The notes: generated by a model not told the origin, from the sequence alone. A stretch of DNA of 64,000 nucleotides from Lutibacillus sp052034115 (GCA_052034115.1 JBPOIZ010000015.1:1-64000), one strand, 5' to 3'; shown: positions 53,914 through 63,480, counted from the stretch's first letter. Numbers and translations: made by a program.

Positions 53914-56900
53914 ATGTCGGTGCGGCTCTGTGTGCTCGCTCGGGTGGCCGTCGATCTGGCTGGACGCACGGTGCGGCTCACCAAACTCGAGGCCACTTTG
54001 CTCGCCGCCCTGGCCTGCTCCGCCTCTGGAGCAGCCTCAGCCGACCAGCTGGCCGACTGGCTCTGGGACGACGACCTGCCCAGCCAGCCGCGCAACCGGG
54101 TGCAGGCCCTCGTCTCAGGTCTGCGCCGCAAGACCGCGCCGACCGCCCTGCTCACGACGACCACGGACGGCTATCGCCTCGACACCGACGTGGCCGCCGA
54201 CCTGCCGCACTGGCGGGCGCTGGCCCGCCGGGCCACGGACACCGCCTCCACGACGACGCGGCGCAGGCTGCTGCACCGCGCCCTCGAGGATGCCGCCGAG
54301 GAACCGCTCGGCGGGTGCGTGCCGACCTCTCGGGTGCTGGCCACCCGGTCGCAGATCACCGAGGAGCGGTTGCGGTTGCTCGGCCAGCGCATCGAGGCGG
54401 ACATCACCGCCGGTGCCCTGGAGGGATTGGCCGCCGAGTTGACCGGGCTGGTCGAGGAACACCCGTTCCACGAGGGATTCACCGCCCAGCTGATCACCGT
54501 GCTCGGGCTGGTCGGCCGCCAAGGCGATGCCGTCTCGATCTACCACCGGGTCCGGGTGCAACTCGGCCGCGAGCTCGGCGTTCGCCCGGGACCGATCCTC
54601 GAGCGGGCGTATGCCGCACTCATCGGGCAGGCCCCGGCCCCCCCGCCGCTCGCCCCCCTGTCCCGGCGTCAGGACCGGGACGCGGCCGTGCCTCGCACGG
54701 TGCCGCGCAGTGTGTCGGTGGTCGTCGGCCGAGACACCGAGCTGCAGCTCATCCGGGAGGCGGCCACAACGGCCCGTGAGCACCCCGCCGTGGTCGCCAT
54801 CACCGGGCTCGGCGGCATGGGCAAGTCCACCTTGGCCATCGAGGCGGCCCACCAATTGCGGGGGGCCTTTCCCGGCGGATCGCTCCATGTCGAGTTGAGC
54901 GGGGAATTGGGGCACGCCGGCCCCTCCGCGGTGCTGGAGCACTTCCTCGGCGTCCTTGCTGTCCAGCGGTCCTCGATCCCGCCGCGATGGGCCGACCGGG
55001 CGGCGGTGTTCCGTTCGATCCTCGATGCCCGCCGTGTCCTGGTCATCCTCGACGACGTCCCGGACGGGTATGACGTCAGCACCTTGCTCCCGGCCCGGCC
55101 GACGTCGATGGCCATCCTGACCAGTCGAACCCCGATCAAGGGTGTGGTCGTCTCCCACCCGGTGCGGCTGGGCTACCTCGACGAGGACGCCTCCCTCGAG
55201 GCCCTGCGGGCCCAGCTCGGGGCGCCCCGGGTGGACGCCACTCCGGAGGCAGCCTCGGCACTGGTCGGTCTGTGCGGCGGACATCCGCTGCTGCTGCGCG
55301 TGGTCGGGCAGCGCCTGGCGCGCCGCCCGGATCTGTCCCTGGCCCTGGCCGCGGCGCAACTGACCGACGAGTTCAGCGGTCATCGCGAGCTGACCGACGA
55401 CGACGGTCGGCTGCAGGCCGGTCTCGGGCTCGCGGAGACTCCGCTGCCGCAGGCGTCCCGCGCCCTCCTGCATACCCTGGCTCGGTTGCCGTTCAGCCGG
55501 GTCAGCCGGCATACCTGCCGGGCGGTGATCGGCGATGACGTGGCGGCGGACGCAGCGCTCGACGGGCTGGTGGACGCAGGCGTGCTCCACCCGGTGCTTC
55601 GCGACGGGTCGGACCCGCTCTACGGCCTGCACGACCTGCTGCGACTGCACATCAGGGGCAGCTCCCAGGACCCCGAGCCGGACCTGACCCGCATCGCGTC
55701 GGACCTGTTGGCGATCGCCAGTCGGTATGCCACGGCCTACCCTGACCAAACCCCGCCCACCGACGCGGTGTGTCGCATGTCGGGCCGGGACGCCAGCGGC
55801 CGGGCCGCTGCTTCCTCGCCGCCGGAGGCGCTGCACTACTTCGCCGCCGAGACCGAGGTGCTCATCGGCTGCGCTCGGGCCGTGGTGACCGCCGACGCCG
55901 ATCTGGCCTGGCGGCTGCTCGTCGTCTGTGCCCCGGCCGCCAAGCGCCAGATCGACCTCTGGCTGGCTGCCGAACGCGATGTCCGCAGCGCCCTGCCGCC
56001 GTCGACCACCGGGCAGCTCGGCCGGGCCTACCTCGATCTGGCGGCCGCCGGCATCCTGGTCGAGGGTGACCTCGGGCCCGACCGACTCGACCCGCTGGTC
56101 AACGCCCGCGAGGAGCTCCTGCGGTTCGGGGATGTCGCCGGCGCGGTCGAAGCGGCCGTCATCAGCGCCCGGCAGAACCAGCTGCTCGGCCGTCGCGCCC
56201 ACGTCGTCAGTGACCTGCTCTGGGCCAACACCCATGTCCAGGAGGCCGGCCCGGTGACCGTGCCCGGACACCTCGCCCTCGCCTGGGGCTGCTTCTACGA
56301 CGCGTATGACGAACTGACCGAGGCCCAGCAGGCGCACTCCGAGGCCGTCGAGCTGCTCAGCCGCACCAACGACTGGGCCGGGCTCGCCCTGGCCCAGCTC
56401 GAGCTGGCGCATGCCTTCCGGCGCACCGGCGGCGCCGCGACCGCGCTCGCGTGGTGCCAGGCAGCCATCGCGTCGTATGCCCGCCTCCACGATCCGCGCG
56501 GCAGCACGATCTGCGTCGACGCGCTGGCCGACATCCTCGTCCGCCTCGGCCACCCCGACGAGGCGCTCGGGCATGCCCGGGAGGCGATGGCGCTGGCCGC
56601 CGAACACCTCGACGAATACGCCCTCCACCGTGCCGAGCGGACCCTGTCGCGCGCGCTGACCGGTCTCGGACGCCTCGACGAGGCCGAGGCCGCCCTGCGG
56701 GCCAGCGCCACCGGGTTCCAGAGGATGGGCCGACCCATCGGCCAGGCCGGCACCCTGCGCGACCTCAGTCGACTGCTCGGTGAGCAGGGCAGATGGGATG
56801 AGGCATTGCTCACACTCCACGAGGAGAAGGTCCTCCTCGTCGAGGCCGGCGCGGTTGATTTGTCCGTTTTGGAGGGCCTCATCGACGTAGCCGCGGCCAA

Positions 56901-56961
56901 CTCGACCGCTCGGGCGCTGTCAAAGCCCAACTTTCGCAGCGAAATCGCAGCGCCGCGGTAG
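53914..56961 (+). CDS. AfsR/SARP-family regulator with NB-ARC and TPR regions
   Basis: 1015 aa. Domain order: an OmpR-type winged helix at residues 1-80 (LTKLEATLLAALACSASGAASADQLADWLW), a bacterial transcriptional activation domain (about 90-235, ending ISIYHRVRVQLGRELGVRPGP-like), an NB-ARC/STAND NTPase from about 265 (Walker A ITGLGGMGKSTLAIEAA, Walker B VLVILDDVPDG), a helical region, and C-terminal TPR repeats (about 780-1000, ALGHAREAMALAAEHLDEYALHRAERTLSRALTGLGRLDEAEAALR). SARP regulators activate secondary-metabolite clusters; none is beside it here. ATG start with GGAGGAGG upstream. TACCCT at 53871 may be the -10. Confidence 0.9.
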   Translation: MSVRLCVLARVAVDLAGRTVRLTKLEATLLAALACSASGAASADQLADWLWDDDLPSQPRNRVQALVSGLRRKTAPTALLTTTTDGYRLDTDVAADLPHWRALARRATDTASTTTRRRLLHRALEDAAEEPLGGCVPTSRVLATRSQITEERLRLLGQRIEADITAGALEGLAAELTGLVEEHPFHEGFTAQLITVLGLVGRQGDAVSIYHRVRVQLGRELGVRPGPILERAYAALIGQAPAPPPLAPLSRRQDRDAAVPRTVPRSVSVVVGRDTELQLIREAATTAREHPAVVAITGLGGMGKSTLAIEAAHQLRGAFPGGSLHVELSGELGHAGPSAVLEHFLGVLAVQRSSIPPRWADRAAVFRSILDARRVLVILDDVPDGYDVSTLLPARPTSMAILTSRTPIKGVVVSHPVRLGYLDEDASLEALRAQLGAPRVDATPEAASALVGLCGGHPLLLRVVGQRLARRPDLSLALAAAQLTDEFSGHRELTDDDGRLQAGLGLAETPLPQASRALLHTLARLPFSRVSRHTCRAVIGDDVAADAALDGLVDAGVLHPVLRDGSDPLYGLHDLLRLHIRGSSQDPEPDLTRIASDLLAIASRYATAYPDQTPPTDAVCRMSGRDASGRAAASSPPEALHYFAAETEVLIGCARAVVTADADLAWRLLVVCAPAAKRQIDLWLAAERDVRSALPPSTTGQLGRAYLDLAAAGILVEGDLGPDRLDPLVNAREELLRFGDVAGAVEAAVISARQNQLLGRRAHVVSDLLWANTHVQEAGPVTVPGHLALAWGCFYDAYDELTEAQQAHSEAVELLSRTNDWAGLALAQLELAHAFRRTGGAATALAWCQAAIASYARLHDPRGSTICVDALADILVRLGHPDEALGHAREAMALAAEHLDEYALHRAERTLSRALTGLGRLDEAEAALRASATGFQRMGRPIGQAGTLRDLSRLLGEQGRWDEALLTLHEEKVLLVEAGAVDLSVLEGLIDVAAANSTARALSKPNFRSEIAAPR

Positions 56962-57078
56962 ACCATGGACAGCGGGCAGCGTCTCAGTGCTGAGGTGGGC
57001 CACGACGGGACGTCGTCCGGAGCAGGGGGTGCGGACGGCGTCCTGTCACGTCCAGGGCCTCTTCCCGAGCGGGCCGAC

Positions 57079-57084
57079 TAGGGT
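57079..57084 (+). promoter_or_regulatory. Candidate -10 box for leaderless S10 peptidase transcript
   Basis: TAGGGT is followed by GGGCGA and then directly the ATG of the S10 peptidase gene (57091), a spacing of six bases. This mirrors the layout before punA, psuG and sdhC. The 129-base gap after the AfsR gene holds nothing else I recognise. Confidence 0.5.
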
Positions 57085-57090
57085 GGGCGA

Positions 57091-58566
57091 ATGGCTTCGG
57101 ACACCGCCGCTGAGGACGTCACCACCCCCAAGGAACCGAGCGACGATGTCGTGCGCACGTCGCACACCATCGTCGCCGCCGGGCGCGAACTGACCTACAC
57201 GGCCGCCACCGGCCGGGTCGTGCTGCGGGACGAGGTCTACGAGGACGGGGTGTTCTCCGGCGCCAGCCCGCGCGCCGAGATGTCCATCACGGCATACACC
57301 CTCGATGGGGCCAGCCCGCACACCCGGCCGGTGACCTTCGCGTTCAACGGCGGTCCTGGCTCGTCGAGCGTGTGGCTGCACCTGGGTCTGTTCGGTCCCC
57401 GCCGGGTCGTCATGGGCGATGCGGGCGCGCTGCTCCCCCCGCCCTACGCGTTGGCCGACAACGCCGAGACCCTCCTGGCCGTCTCCGACCTGGTCTTCAT
57501 CGACCCGGTGTCCACCGGCTGGTCGCGCGCGGTGTCCGGCGGCAAACCGGCCGACTACCACGGCTACGCGAAGGACATCGAGAGCGTCGGTGAGCTCATC
57601 CGGCTCTGGACCACCCGCAACGGTCGGTGGATGTCGCCGAAGCTGCTCGCCGGCGAGTCCTACGGCACCCTGCGGGCCGCCGCGCTGGCGGACCATCTGC
57701 AGGCCCGGTACGGCATGTACCTCAACGGCATCATGCTCATCTCCTCGGTCCTCGACCTGGGCTCGATCGGCCTGGACGAGCCGAACGATCGCGCGCACGT
57801 CAACTTCCTTCCGACGTATGCAGCGGTCGCCCACTACCACGGCAAACATCCCGGCCGGGAGTTGGCCGATGTCCTCGCCGAAGCGGAGGCGTATGCCGAG
57901 CGCGACTACCCGTGGGTCCTGTCCCGGGGCAGTCGGCTCACCGCCGACGAGCGGGCCGAGGCGGTGGCCACGCTGGCTCGGCTGACCGGGCTGAGCCGCG
58001 ACTACGTCGACCGGGCCGACCTGCGGCTGGAACACCTCCGCTTCTTCACCGAGCTGCTGCGCGACCAAGGCCGCTCGGTCGGTCGGCTCGACTCGCGGTT
58101 CATCGGGCCGGCGGCCTCCGGGATCGCCGAGGCCTTCGATGCCGACCCGTCATACGACGCGATCAGCGGACCGTACGCGGCGGCGTTCAATCACTACGTG
58201 CGCGCCGAGCTGGAGTACGAGCAGGACCTGCACTACGAACAGATCTCCGAGCGGGTCAACCCCTGGTCGTACAAGGAGTTCGAGGGCAAGCCGGTCGACG
58301 TGACCCCGCGTCTGGCTCGGGCGATGCGGCAGAACCCGCACCTGTTGGTCCACATCGCCTACGGCTACCACGACGGTGCCACGCCCTATTTCGCCGCCCG
58401 CGACGTCGTGGCCCACCTGAACATCCCCGCCGAGCTGACGACCAACATCGAGCACGCCTACTACGAGGCGGGGCACATGATGTATGTCCACGAGCCCAGC
58501 CGGGTGCAACAGAGCGCCGACCTGGCCGCGTTCGTCGAGCGGGCCTGCGGCCAGGGACCGCGCTAG
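57091..58566 (+). CDS. S10-family serine carboxypeptidase-like peptidase
   Basis: 491 aa. Alpha/beta-hydrolase fold: oxyanion region VTFAFNGGPGSSSVWLHLGLFGPRRV, nucleophile elbow AGESYGTLRAAALADHL, and catalytic histidine in EHAYYEAGHMMYVH, with a plausible Asp in YGYHDGATPY. No signal peptide at the N terminus, so intracellular. Bacterial S10 members are poorly characterised, probably peptidases. ATG start directly after a -10 box. The last four bases overlap the convergent ferritin gene. Confidence 0.88.
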   Translation: MASDTAAEDVTTPKEPSDDVVRTSHTIVAAGRELTYTAATGRVVLRDEVYEDGVFSGASPRAEMSITAYTLDGASPHTRPVTFAFNGGPGSSSVWLHLGLFGPRRVVMGDAGALLPPPYALADNAETLLAVSDLVFIDPVSTGWSRAVSGGKPADYHGYAKDIESVGELIRLWTTRNGRWMSPKLLAGESYGTLRAAALADHLQARYGMYLNGIMLISSVLDLGSIGLDEPNDRAHVNFLPTYAAVAHYHGKHPGRELADVLAEAEAYAERDYPWVLSRGSRLTADERAEAVATLARLTGLSRDYVDRADLRLEHLRFFTELLRDQGRSVGRLDSRFIGPAASGIAEAFDADPSYDAISGPYAAAFNHYVRAELEYEQDLHYEQISERVNPWSYKEFEGKPVDVTPRLARAMRQNPHLLVHIAYGYHDGATPYFAARDVVAHLNIPAELTTNIEHAYYEAGHMMYVHEPSRVQQSADLAAFVERACGQGPR

Positions 58567-59102
58567 GCTCCCGCCACCGAGCCGGCGGCCGACGGCGCGG
58601 TCGGGTCGACATCCCCCGCCGGCATGGCCGCGACGAACTCCTCGATGGCCCGGATGTCGTCGGGGCTGCGCCGCACCACCGTGAGCAGGTCCGACATCGA
58701 CGCGACCTCTTCGACCTGCTCCTTGATGAACCACTGCATGAACTGCTCGGCGGCGAAGTCGAAGTCCTCGCGGGCCGTTCGCGTCAGACCGTAGATCTGG
58801 TCGGTGACCCGGCGCTCCTGATCCAGCGCCAGGGCGACCGGGGCGGCGATGTCGGCGAACTCGTTGACCGGCTCGACCACGGCGGGCAGCCGCACCGGCG
58901 CGCCGGTGTCGAGGAGGAACTGGATCATCATCCGGGCGTGCAGATGCTCCTCCATCGCCTGGGCGTAGAAGTGCGCCGCCATCTTGGGCATCGTCGCGGC
59001 GTCGTAGTAGGTGGCCACCGCGAGGTACTGCAGGTGTGCGGCGAACTCATGGGCGATCTGCTCGTTGAGCTGATCGGCGAACCGGCTCGAGGCCACGGCC
59101 AT
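58563..59102 (-). CDS. Ferritin-like iron-storage protein
   Basis: 179 aa. Four-helix ferritin: QIAHEFAAHLQYLAVATYYD (ferroxidase Glu in helix A), MEEHLHARMMIQFL (ExxH, helix B), VALALDQERRVTDQIYGL and FMQWFIKEQVEEVASMSDLL (helix D ligands). It lacks the heme-ligand Met pattern of true bacterioferritin, as far as can be judged. The ATG is two bases into the isocitrate dehydrogenase stop region; a GTG one codon earlier is also possible. Cotranscribed with icd. Stores iron and detoxifies Fe(II). Confidence 0.9.
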   Translation of the reverse strand: MAVASSRFADQLNEQIAHEFAAHLQYLAVATYYDAATMPKMAAHFYAQAMEEHLHARMMIQFLLDTGAPVRLPAVVEPVNEFADIAAPVALALDQERRVTDQIYGLTRTAREDFDFAAEQFMQWFIKEQVEEVASMSDLLTVVRRSPDDIRAIEEFVAAMPAGDVDPTAPSAAGSVAGA

Positions 59103-61321
59103 CACATCCCATCGATGATGGCGTTGAGCGTAGCGCTCGGACGCATCGCGGCGTTGGTCAGCGCGTCGTCCGGGCGGTAGTAGCCGCCCATGTCGACCGG
59201 CCGGCCCTGAACACCGATGAGTTCGGCGTTGATCCGGTCCTCGTTCTCGGCCAGCGCCGCCGCGATCGGGGCGAACCGAGCCGCCAGCGCCGCGTCCTGT
59301 TCCTGAGCGGCCAGCGCCTGCGCCCAGTACGTCGCCAAGTAGTAGTGCGACCCGCGGTTGTCGATCTGGCCGACCCTGCGGGCCGGGCTCTTGTTCTCGT
59401 CGAGGAAGCGAGCGATGGCCGCGTCCAGCGCATCGGCGAGCACCTGGGCAGTGGGGTTGCCCTGGGTGTTGGCCAGATGCTCAAGGGATGCCCCGAGGGC
59501 GGAGAACTCGCCGAGGCTGTCCCAGCGCAAGTAGTCCTCGGCGACGAACTGCTGCACGTGCTTGGGAGCAGATCCGCCCGCGCCGGTCTCGAAGAGGCCG
59601 CCACCGGCGAGCAACGGGACGACCGAGAGCATCTTCGCGGAGGTGCCGAGCTCGAGGATCGGGAACAGGTCGGTCAGATAGTCACGCAACACGTTGCCGG
59701 TGACCGAGATGGTGTCCTTGCCCTCGCGGATCCGCTCAAGGCACCACCGCATCGCCTCGACCGGGGCGAGGATGCGGTACTCCACGCCGGTCAGGTCGTG
59801 GTCCTGCAGGTAGCGCTCGACCTTGGCGATGACGTTGCGGTCGTGGGCGCGCTGCGCGTCGAGGTAGAAACAGGCCGGCGAGCCGGTCAGCCGCGCCCGG
59901 GTCACAGCCAGCTTGACCCAGTCCTGGATCGGGATGTCGCGCACCCGGGACATGCGCCACACGTCGCCGGACTCGACGTCGTGCGACATGAGCACCGTCC
60001 CGTCCGGGCCGACCACCCGCACGGTCCCCGCGTCGGCCAGGACGAAGGTCGTCGGATGCGAGCCGTATTCCTCGGCCTTCTGGGCCATGAGCCCGACGTT
60101 GGGCACCGACCCCATCGTCGCCGGGTCCAGCGCCCCGTTGACCCGGCAGTCCTCGAAGACCGCGGCATACATCGGGCCGTAGCACCGGTCGGGGATCATC
60201 GCCAGGGTGGGCTGCAGCGCGCCGCCCCAGTTCCACATCTGGCCGCCATCGCGCACCACGACCGGCATCGAGGCGTCGATGATGATGTCGTTGGAGAAGT
60301 GCAGGTTGGTGATGCCCTTGTCGGAGTTGACCATGGCGATCGCCGGGCGGGCGTCATACACCGCCTTGATGTCGGCCTCGATCGCGGCCCGCTGCTCCGC
60401 CGGCAACCCGGCGATCTTGGCCTCGAGGTCACCCATCCCGAGGTTCGGGTTCACCCCGAGCGCGGCGAAGGTGTCGGCGTGCTTGGCGAAGAGGTCCGCG
60501 TAGAAGACCGACACGGCGTGGCCGAACAGCACCGGGTCGGAGACCTTCATCATCGTGGCCTTGAGGTGCACCGACAGGAGCAGGCCGTCCGCCTGGGCCG
60601 CGGCGATCTGCGCAGCGTAGAAGTCACGCAGGCGACGCACGCTCAGGAAGGTGCCGTCGACGATCTCGCCGGGCAAGGTGGCGATGGCCGCGGCCAACGT
60701 CGTGACCGACCCGTCGGCACCCACATGCTCGATGCGCACCTCGCCACCGTCGGCCATGACCACCGAGTGTTCGTTGCCGTAGAAGTCGCCCTCGGTCATC
60801 GTCTCGACGCGGGCCTTGGTGGAGGAGTCCCATGCGCTGAGCCGGTGCGGATGCTTGCGGGCGAAGTTCTTGACCGACTGGGGGGCGCGGCGGTCGGAGT
60901 TGCCCTCCCGCAGCACCGGGTTGACTGCCGAGCCGAGCACCTTGGCGTAGGCAGCGGCGACGGCCCGCTCCTCGTCGGTGGCCGGCGCCTCCGGGTAGTC
61001 CGGCACGGCATACCCCTTGGCCTGAAGCTCGGCGATGGCCGCCTTGAGCTGGGGCACCGACGCGCTGATGTTGGGCAGCTTGATGATGTTCGCCTCGGGC
61101 CGCAGGGTCAACGCCCCCAGGGCGGCCAGGTTGTCCGAAACCCGCTGCTCCTCGCTGAGGCGGTCCGGGAAGGCCGCCAGAATGCGACCGGACAACGAGA
61201 TGTCACTGGTGACCACCTCGACCCCGGTGCCCCTCGTGAAGGCCTGCACGATGGGCAGGAACGAGCGAGTCGCCAGTGCGGGCGCCTCGTCGATCTGGGT
61301 CCAGACAATGGTCGAGGTCAT
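59102..61321 (-). CDS. icd: NADP-dependent isocitrate dehydrogenase, monomeric type
   Basis: 739 aa, the length of the monomeric enzyme and unlike the 400-aa dimeric form. Conserved blocks ANIIKLPNISASVPQLKAAI, EGNSDRRAPQSVKNFARKHPH, SVHLKATMMKVSDPVLFGH, DGGQMWNWGGALQPTLAMIPDRCYGPMY and NVGLMAQKAEEYGSHPTTF identify the substrate and NADP sites. Oxidatively decarboxylates isocitrate in the TCA cycle. Start MTSTIVWTQIDEAP chosen because GGAGATGCC precedes it. Its stop overlaps the ferritin start region. Divergent from aquaporin across 183 bases. Confidence 0.96.
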   Translation of the reverse strand: MTSTIVWTQIDEAPALATRSFLPIVQAFTRGTGVEVVTSDISLSGRILAAFPDRLSEEQRVSDNLAALGALTLRPEANIIKLPNISASVPQLKAAIAELQAKGYAVPDYPEAPATDEERAVAAAYAKVLGSAVNPVLREGNSDRRAPQSVKNFARKHPHRLSAWDSSTKARVETMTEGDFYGNEHSVVMADGGEVRIEHVGADGSVTTLAAAIATLPGEIVDGTFLSVRRLRDFYAAQIAAAQADGLLLSVHLKATMMKVSDPVLFGHAVSVFYADLFAKHADTFAALGVNPNLGMGDLEAKIAGLPAEQRAAIEADIKAVYDARPAIAMVNSDKGITNLHFSNDIIIDASMPVVVRDGGQMWNWGGALQPTLAMIPDRCYGPMYAAVFEDCRVNGALDPATMGSVPNVGLMAQKAEEYGSHPTTFVLADAGTVRVVGPDGTVLMSHDVESGDVWRMSRVRDIPIQDWVKLAVTRARLTGSPACFYLDAQRAHDRNVIAKVERYLQDHDLTGVEYRILAPVEAMRWCLERIREGKDTISVTGNVLRDYLTDLFPILELGTSAKMLSVVPLLAGGGLFETGAGGSAPKHVQQFVAEDYLRWDSLGEFSALGASLEHLANTQGNPTAQVLADALDAAIARFLDENKSPARRVGQIDNRGSHYYLATYWAQALAAQEQDAALAARFAPIAAALAENEDRINAELIGVQGRPVDMGGYYRPDDALTNAAMRPSATLNAIIDGM

Positions 61322-61504
61322 GGCATCTCCATCGGTCGCCGGGTCGTAGCGAGAATAGCTCGACATCAAGATACTCGGGTGTCGGCGTGTCGCGGGTCAC
61401 CGGTGGACAAGGCGCCGCCGACGTGCGTGAATGGCAACACCGCCGGGTGCGGGGGGGACCGCAGCCCCGGCGTTCAACCATCCACAGATCACGAGGTTTC
61501 TCTC

Positions 61505-62260
61505 ATGCGTACACCATCCATGTCCGCCCGCCTGGGCGCCGAGGCGCTGGGCACGTTCTGGCTCGTCTTCGGCGGCTGCGGCTCGGCGATCTTCGCCGCG
61601 AAGTACCTGACCGAGGACAAGATCCAACTCGGCATCGGCTTCGTCGGCGTCTCGCTGGCCTTCGGCCTGACCGTCTTGACCATGGCGTATGCCGTCGGGC
61701 ACGTCAGCGGCGGGCACTTCAACCCGGCCGTCACGATCGGGCTGGCCACCGCCAAGCGCTTCGAGTGGAAGGACGTCCCGGCCTACGTCGTCACCCAGGT
61801 CGTCGCGGGCCTGGTGGCCGGTCTGGCGCTCATGGTCATCGCCGGGGGCCAGCCGGACTTCACCGCAACCGGCCACATGGCCGCCAACGGGTATGCCGAG
61901 AACTCGCCCGGCGGCTACGGCCTGGGCGCCGCGCTGCTCGCCGAGGTCATCCTCACGGCTGTCTTCCTCTACGTCATCCTCGGCGCGACCGATCAGCGGG
62001 CGCCGGTCGGCTTCGCCCCGATCGCCATCGGCCTGGCCCTCACCCTGATCCACCTCATCTCGATCCCGATCACCAACACCTCGGTCAACCCGGCCCGTTC
62101 GACCGGCGTCGCGTTCTTCAACGGTGCCGGGGCGCCGGGGCAGCTGTGGCTCTTCTGGGTCGCCCCGATCCTCGGCGCGATCATCGCCGGCGCGACGTAT
62201 GCCGCCATCACCGGCGTGGACCGCTCCGGTGTCGACGTCAGCGGCGAGACCAGCGCCTGA
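61505..62260 (+). CDS. aqpZ: Aquaporin Z
   Basis: 251 aa, six TM helices. Both NPA boxes are present: GGHFNPAVTIGLATA and TSVNPARSTGVAF. Aromatic/Arg filter residues (His/Phe and Arg after the second NPA) fit a water channel. Start MRTPSMSARLGAEALGTFWLVFGG. 183 bases upstream separate it from the divergent icd; the gap holds no clear box I would defend. A long hairpin follows the stop. The extracellular-loop segment between TM3 and TM4 is longer than in E. coli. Confidence 0.93.
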   Translation: MRTPSMSARLGAEALGTFWLVFGGCGSAIFAAKYLTEDKIQLGIGFVGVSLAFGLTVLTMAYAVGHVSGGHFNPAVTIGLATAKRFEWKDVPAYVVTQVVAGLVAGLALMVIAGGQPDFTATGHMAANGYAENSPGGYGLGAALLAEVILTAVFLYVILGATDQRAPVGFAPIAIGLALTLIHLISIPITNTSVNPARSTGVAFFNGAGAPGQLWLFWVAPILGAIIAGATYAAITGVDRSGVDVSGETSA

Positions 62261-62278
62261 CCCGCACCGCCATACCTC

Positions 62279-62318
62279 CCGTGCCGGGGGCCACCTGCCA
62301 AGGTGACCTCCGGCACGG
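62279..62318 (+). terminator. Hairpin terminator after aqpZ
   Basis: Arms 62279-62296 (CCGTGCCGGGGGCCACCT) and 62301-62318 pair over 18 positions with one G-T pair and one mismatch, around the loop GCCA, followed by TGTCGTTG. It starts 18 bases after the aqpZ stop and ends before the mdh promoter region. Confidence 0.65.
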
Positions 62319-62383
62319 TGTCGTTGCGGGGCCGCTGGTAGCGTCGGGCGCGTCGTCAATCCTCTGTCGTGAAGGGCACAACC

Positions 62384-63364
62384 GTGAGCAATGCACCCGT
62401 CAAGGTGGCCGTGACCGGCGCCGCCGGTCAGATCGGCTACAGCCTTCTCTTCCGGATCGCCAGCGGCGCACTGCTCGGGCCGGACACCCCTGTCCAGCTG
62501 CGACTCCTGGAGATCACCCCCGCGCTGAAGGCCCTCGAGGGCGTCGTCATGGAGCTCGACGACTGCGCGTTCCCGACGCTGGCCGGAGTGGACATCGGCG
62601 ACGACCCCGAAGCGGTCTTCGACGGGGTCAATCTGGCGATGCTCGTCGGGGCCATGCCACGCAAGGAGGGCATGGACCGGGCGGACCTGCTGGCTGCCAA
62701 CGGCAAGATCTTCACCGGCCAGGGCGCCGCCTTGAACAAGGTTGCCGCCGACGACGTCAAGGTGCTGGTGACCGGCAACCCCGCCAACACCAACGCGCTG
62801 ATCGCCATGCGCAACGCCCCGGACATCCCGGCCGAGCGGTTCAACGCGTTGACCCGGCTGGACCACAACCGGGCCAAGAGCCAGCTGGCGACCAAGCTCG
62901 GGGTGTCCGTCGAGGCGATCAGCCACCTGGCCATCTGGGGCAACCACGACGACTCGATGTACCCCGATCTGTACAACACCATGGTGGACGGCACGGTCGC
63001 CGCCGACCTCGTCGACCAGTCGTGGATCACCGAGACCTTCATCCCCACCGTGGCCACCCGCGGCGGCGCGATCATCAAGGCGCGCGGGCTGTCCTCGGCC
63101 GCGTCCGCGGCGAACGCGACCATCGACCACATGCGTGACTGGGTCAAGGGCACGACCGACTGGGTGTCGATGTCGGTCCCCTCGGACGGCTCGTATGGCG
63201 TCGCCGAGGGCATCGTGTCGTCGTTCCCGTGCGTCTGCGTGGACGGTGGCTACCAGATCGTCGACGGCATCGAGCACTCGGACTTCTCCGCAGCGCGCAT
63301 CCAGGCCTCGGTCGACCGGCTGGTCGCCGAGCGCGAGGCGGTCGCCGGCCTCGGCCTCATCTGA
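62384..63364 (+). CDS. mdh: Malate dehydrogenase
   Basis: 326 aa. NAD-binding VAVTGAAGQIGYSLLFRIASG, GNPANTNALI, catalytic Asp/Arg region LTRLDHNRAKSQLATKL and proton-relay His in AIWGNHDDSMYPDLYN identify the cytosolic-type malate dehydrogenase of Actinobacteria. Converts malate to oxaloacetate in the TCA cycle. GTG start at 62384 is preceded by GAAGGG at seven bases; another GTG is five codons upstream. TAGCGT at about 62338-62343 is a possible -10. Its 3' end converges on DUF3017. Confidence 0.95.
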   Translation: MSNAPVKVAVTGAAGQIGYSLLFRIASGALLGPDTPVQLRLLEITPALKALEGVVMELDDCAFPTLAGVDIGDDPEAVFDGVNLAMLVGAMPRKEGMDRADLLAANGKIFTGQGAALNKVAADDVKVLVTGNPANTNALIAMRNAPDIPAERFNALTRLDHNRAKSQLATKLGVSVEAISHLAIWGNHDDSMYPDLYNTMVDGTVAADLVDQSWITETFIPTVATRGGAIIKARGLSSAASAANATIDHMRDWVKGTTDWVSMSVPSDGSYGVAEGIVSSFPCVCVDGGYQIVDGIEHSDFSAARIQASVDRLVAEREAVAGLGLI

Positions 63365-63371
63365 GGTCCCC

Positions 63372-63420
63372 GGCTCGACGTTCGTCCGGCTCGACGTTCG
63401 TCCAGCTCGAACGTTCGTCC
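63372..63420. repeat. Three-unit 16-17 bp tandem repeat after mdh
   Basis: Units at 63372-63387, 63388-63403 and 63404-63420 read GGCTCGACGTTCGTCC, exact twice, then with one substitution and one inserted base. They lie between the mdh stop and the convergent DUF3017 gene. No function is evident. Confidence 0.85.
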
Positions 63421-63480
63421 GGTCAACCTCGTCGGTCAGCGGTGGCTGCTAGCGGCGCCGCAGATCGACGAGGTTGACCG
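63420..63480. repeat. 15-bp perfect inverted repeat at the mdh/DUF3017 junction
   Basis: CGGTCAACCTCGTCG (63420-63434) and its exact reverse complement (63466-63480) flank a 31-base loop; a few more pairs extend the stem inward. The right arm lies in the last codons of DUF3017 and the loop holds its stop. It could end transcription from both genes. Confidence 0.6.

Noticed and set aside
63404..63420. CGAACGTTCG as a second LexA box
   Set aside because: The half-sites have no 4-base spacer, and the word is part of a tandem repeat after mdh, not a promoter.
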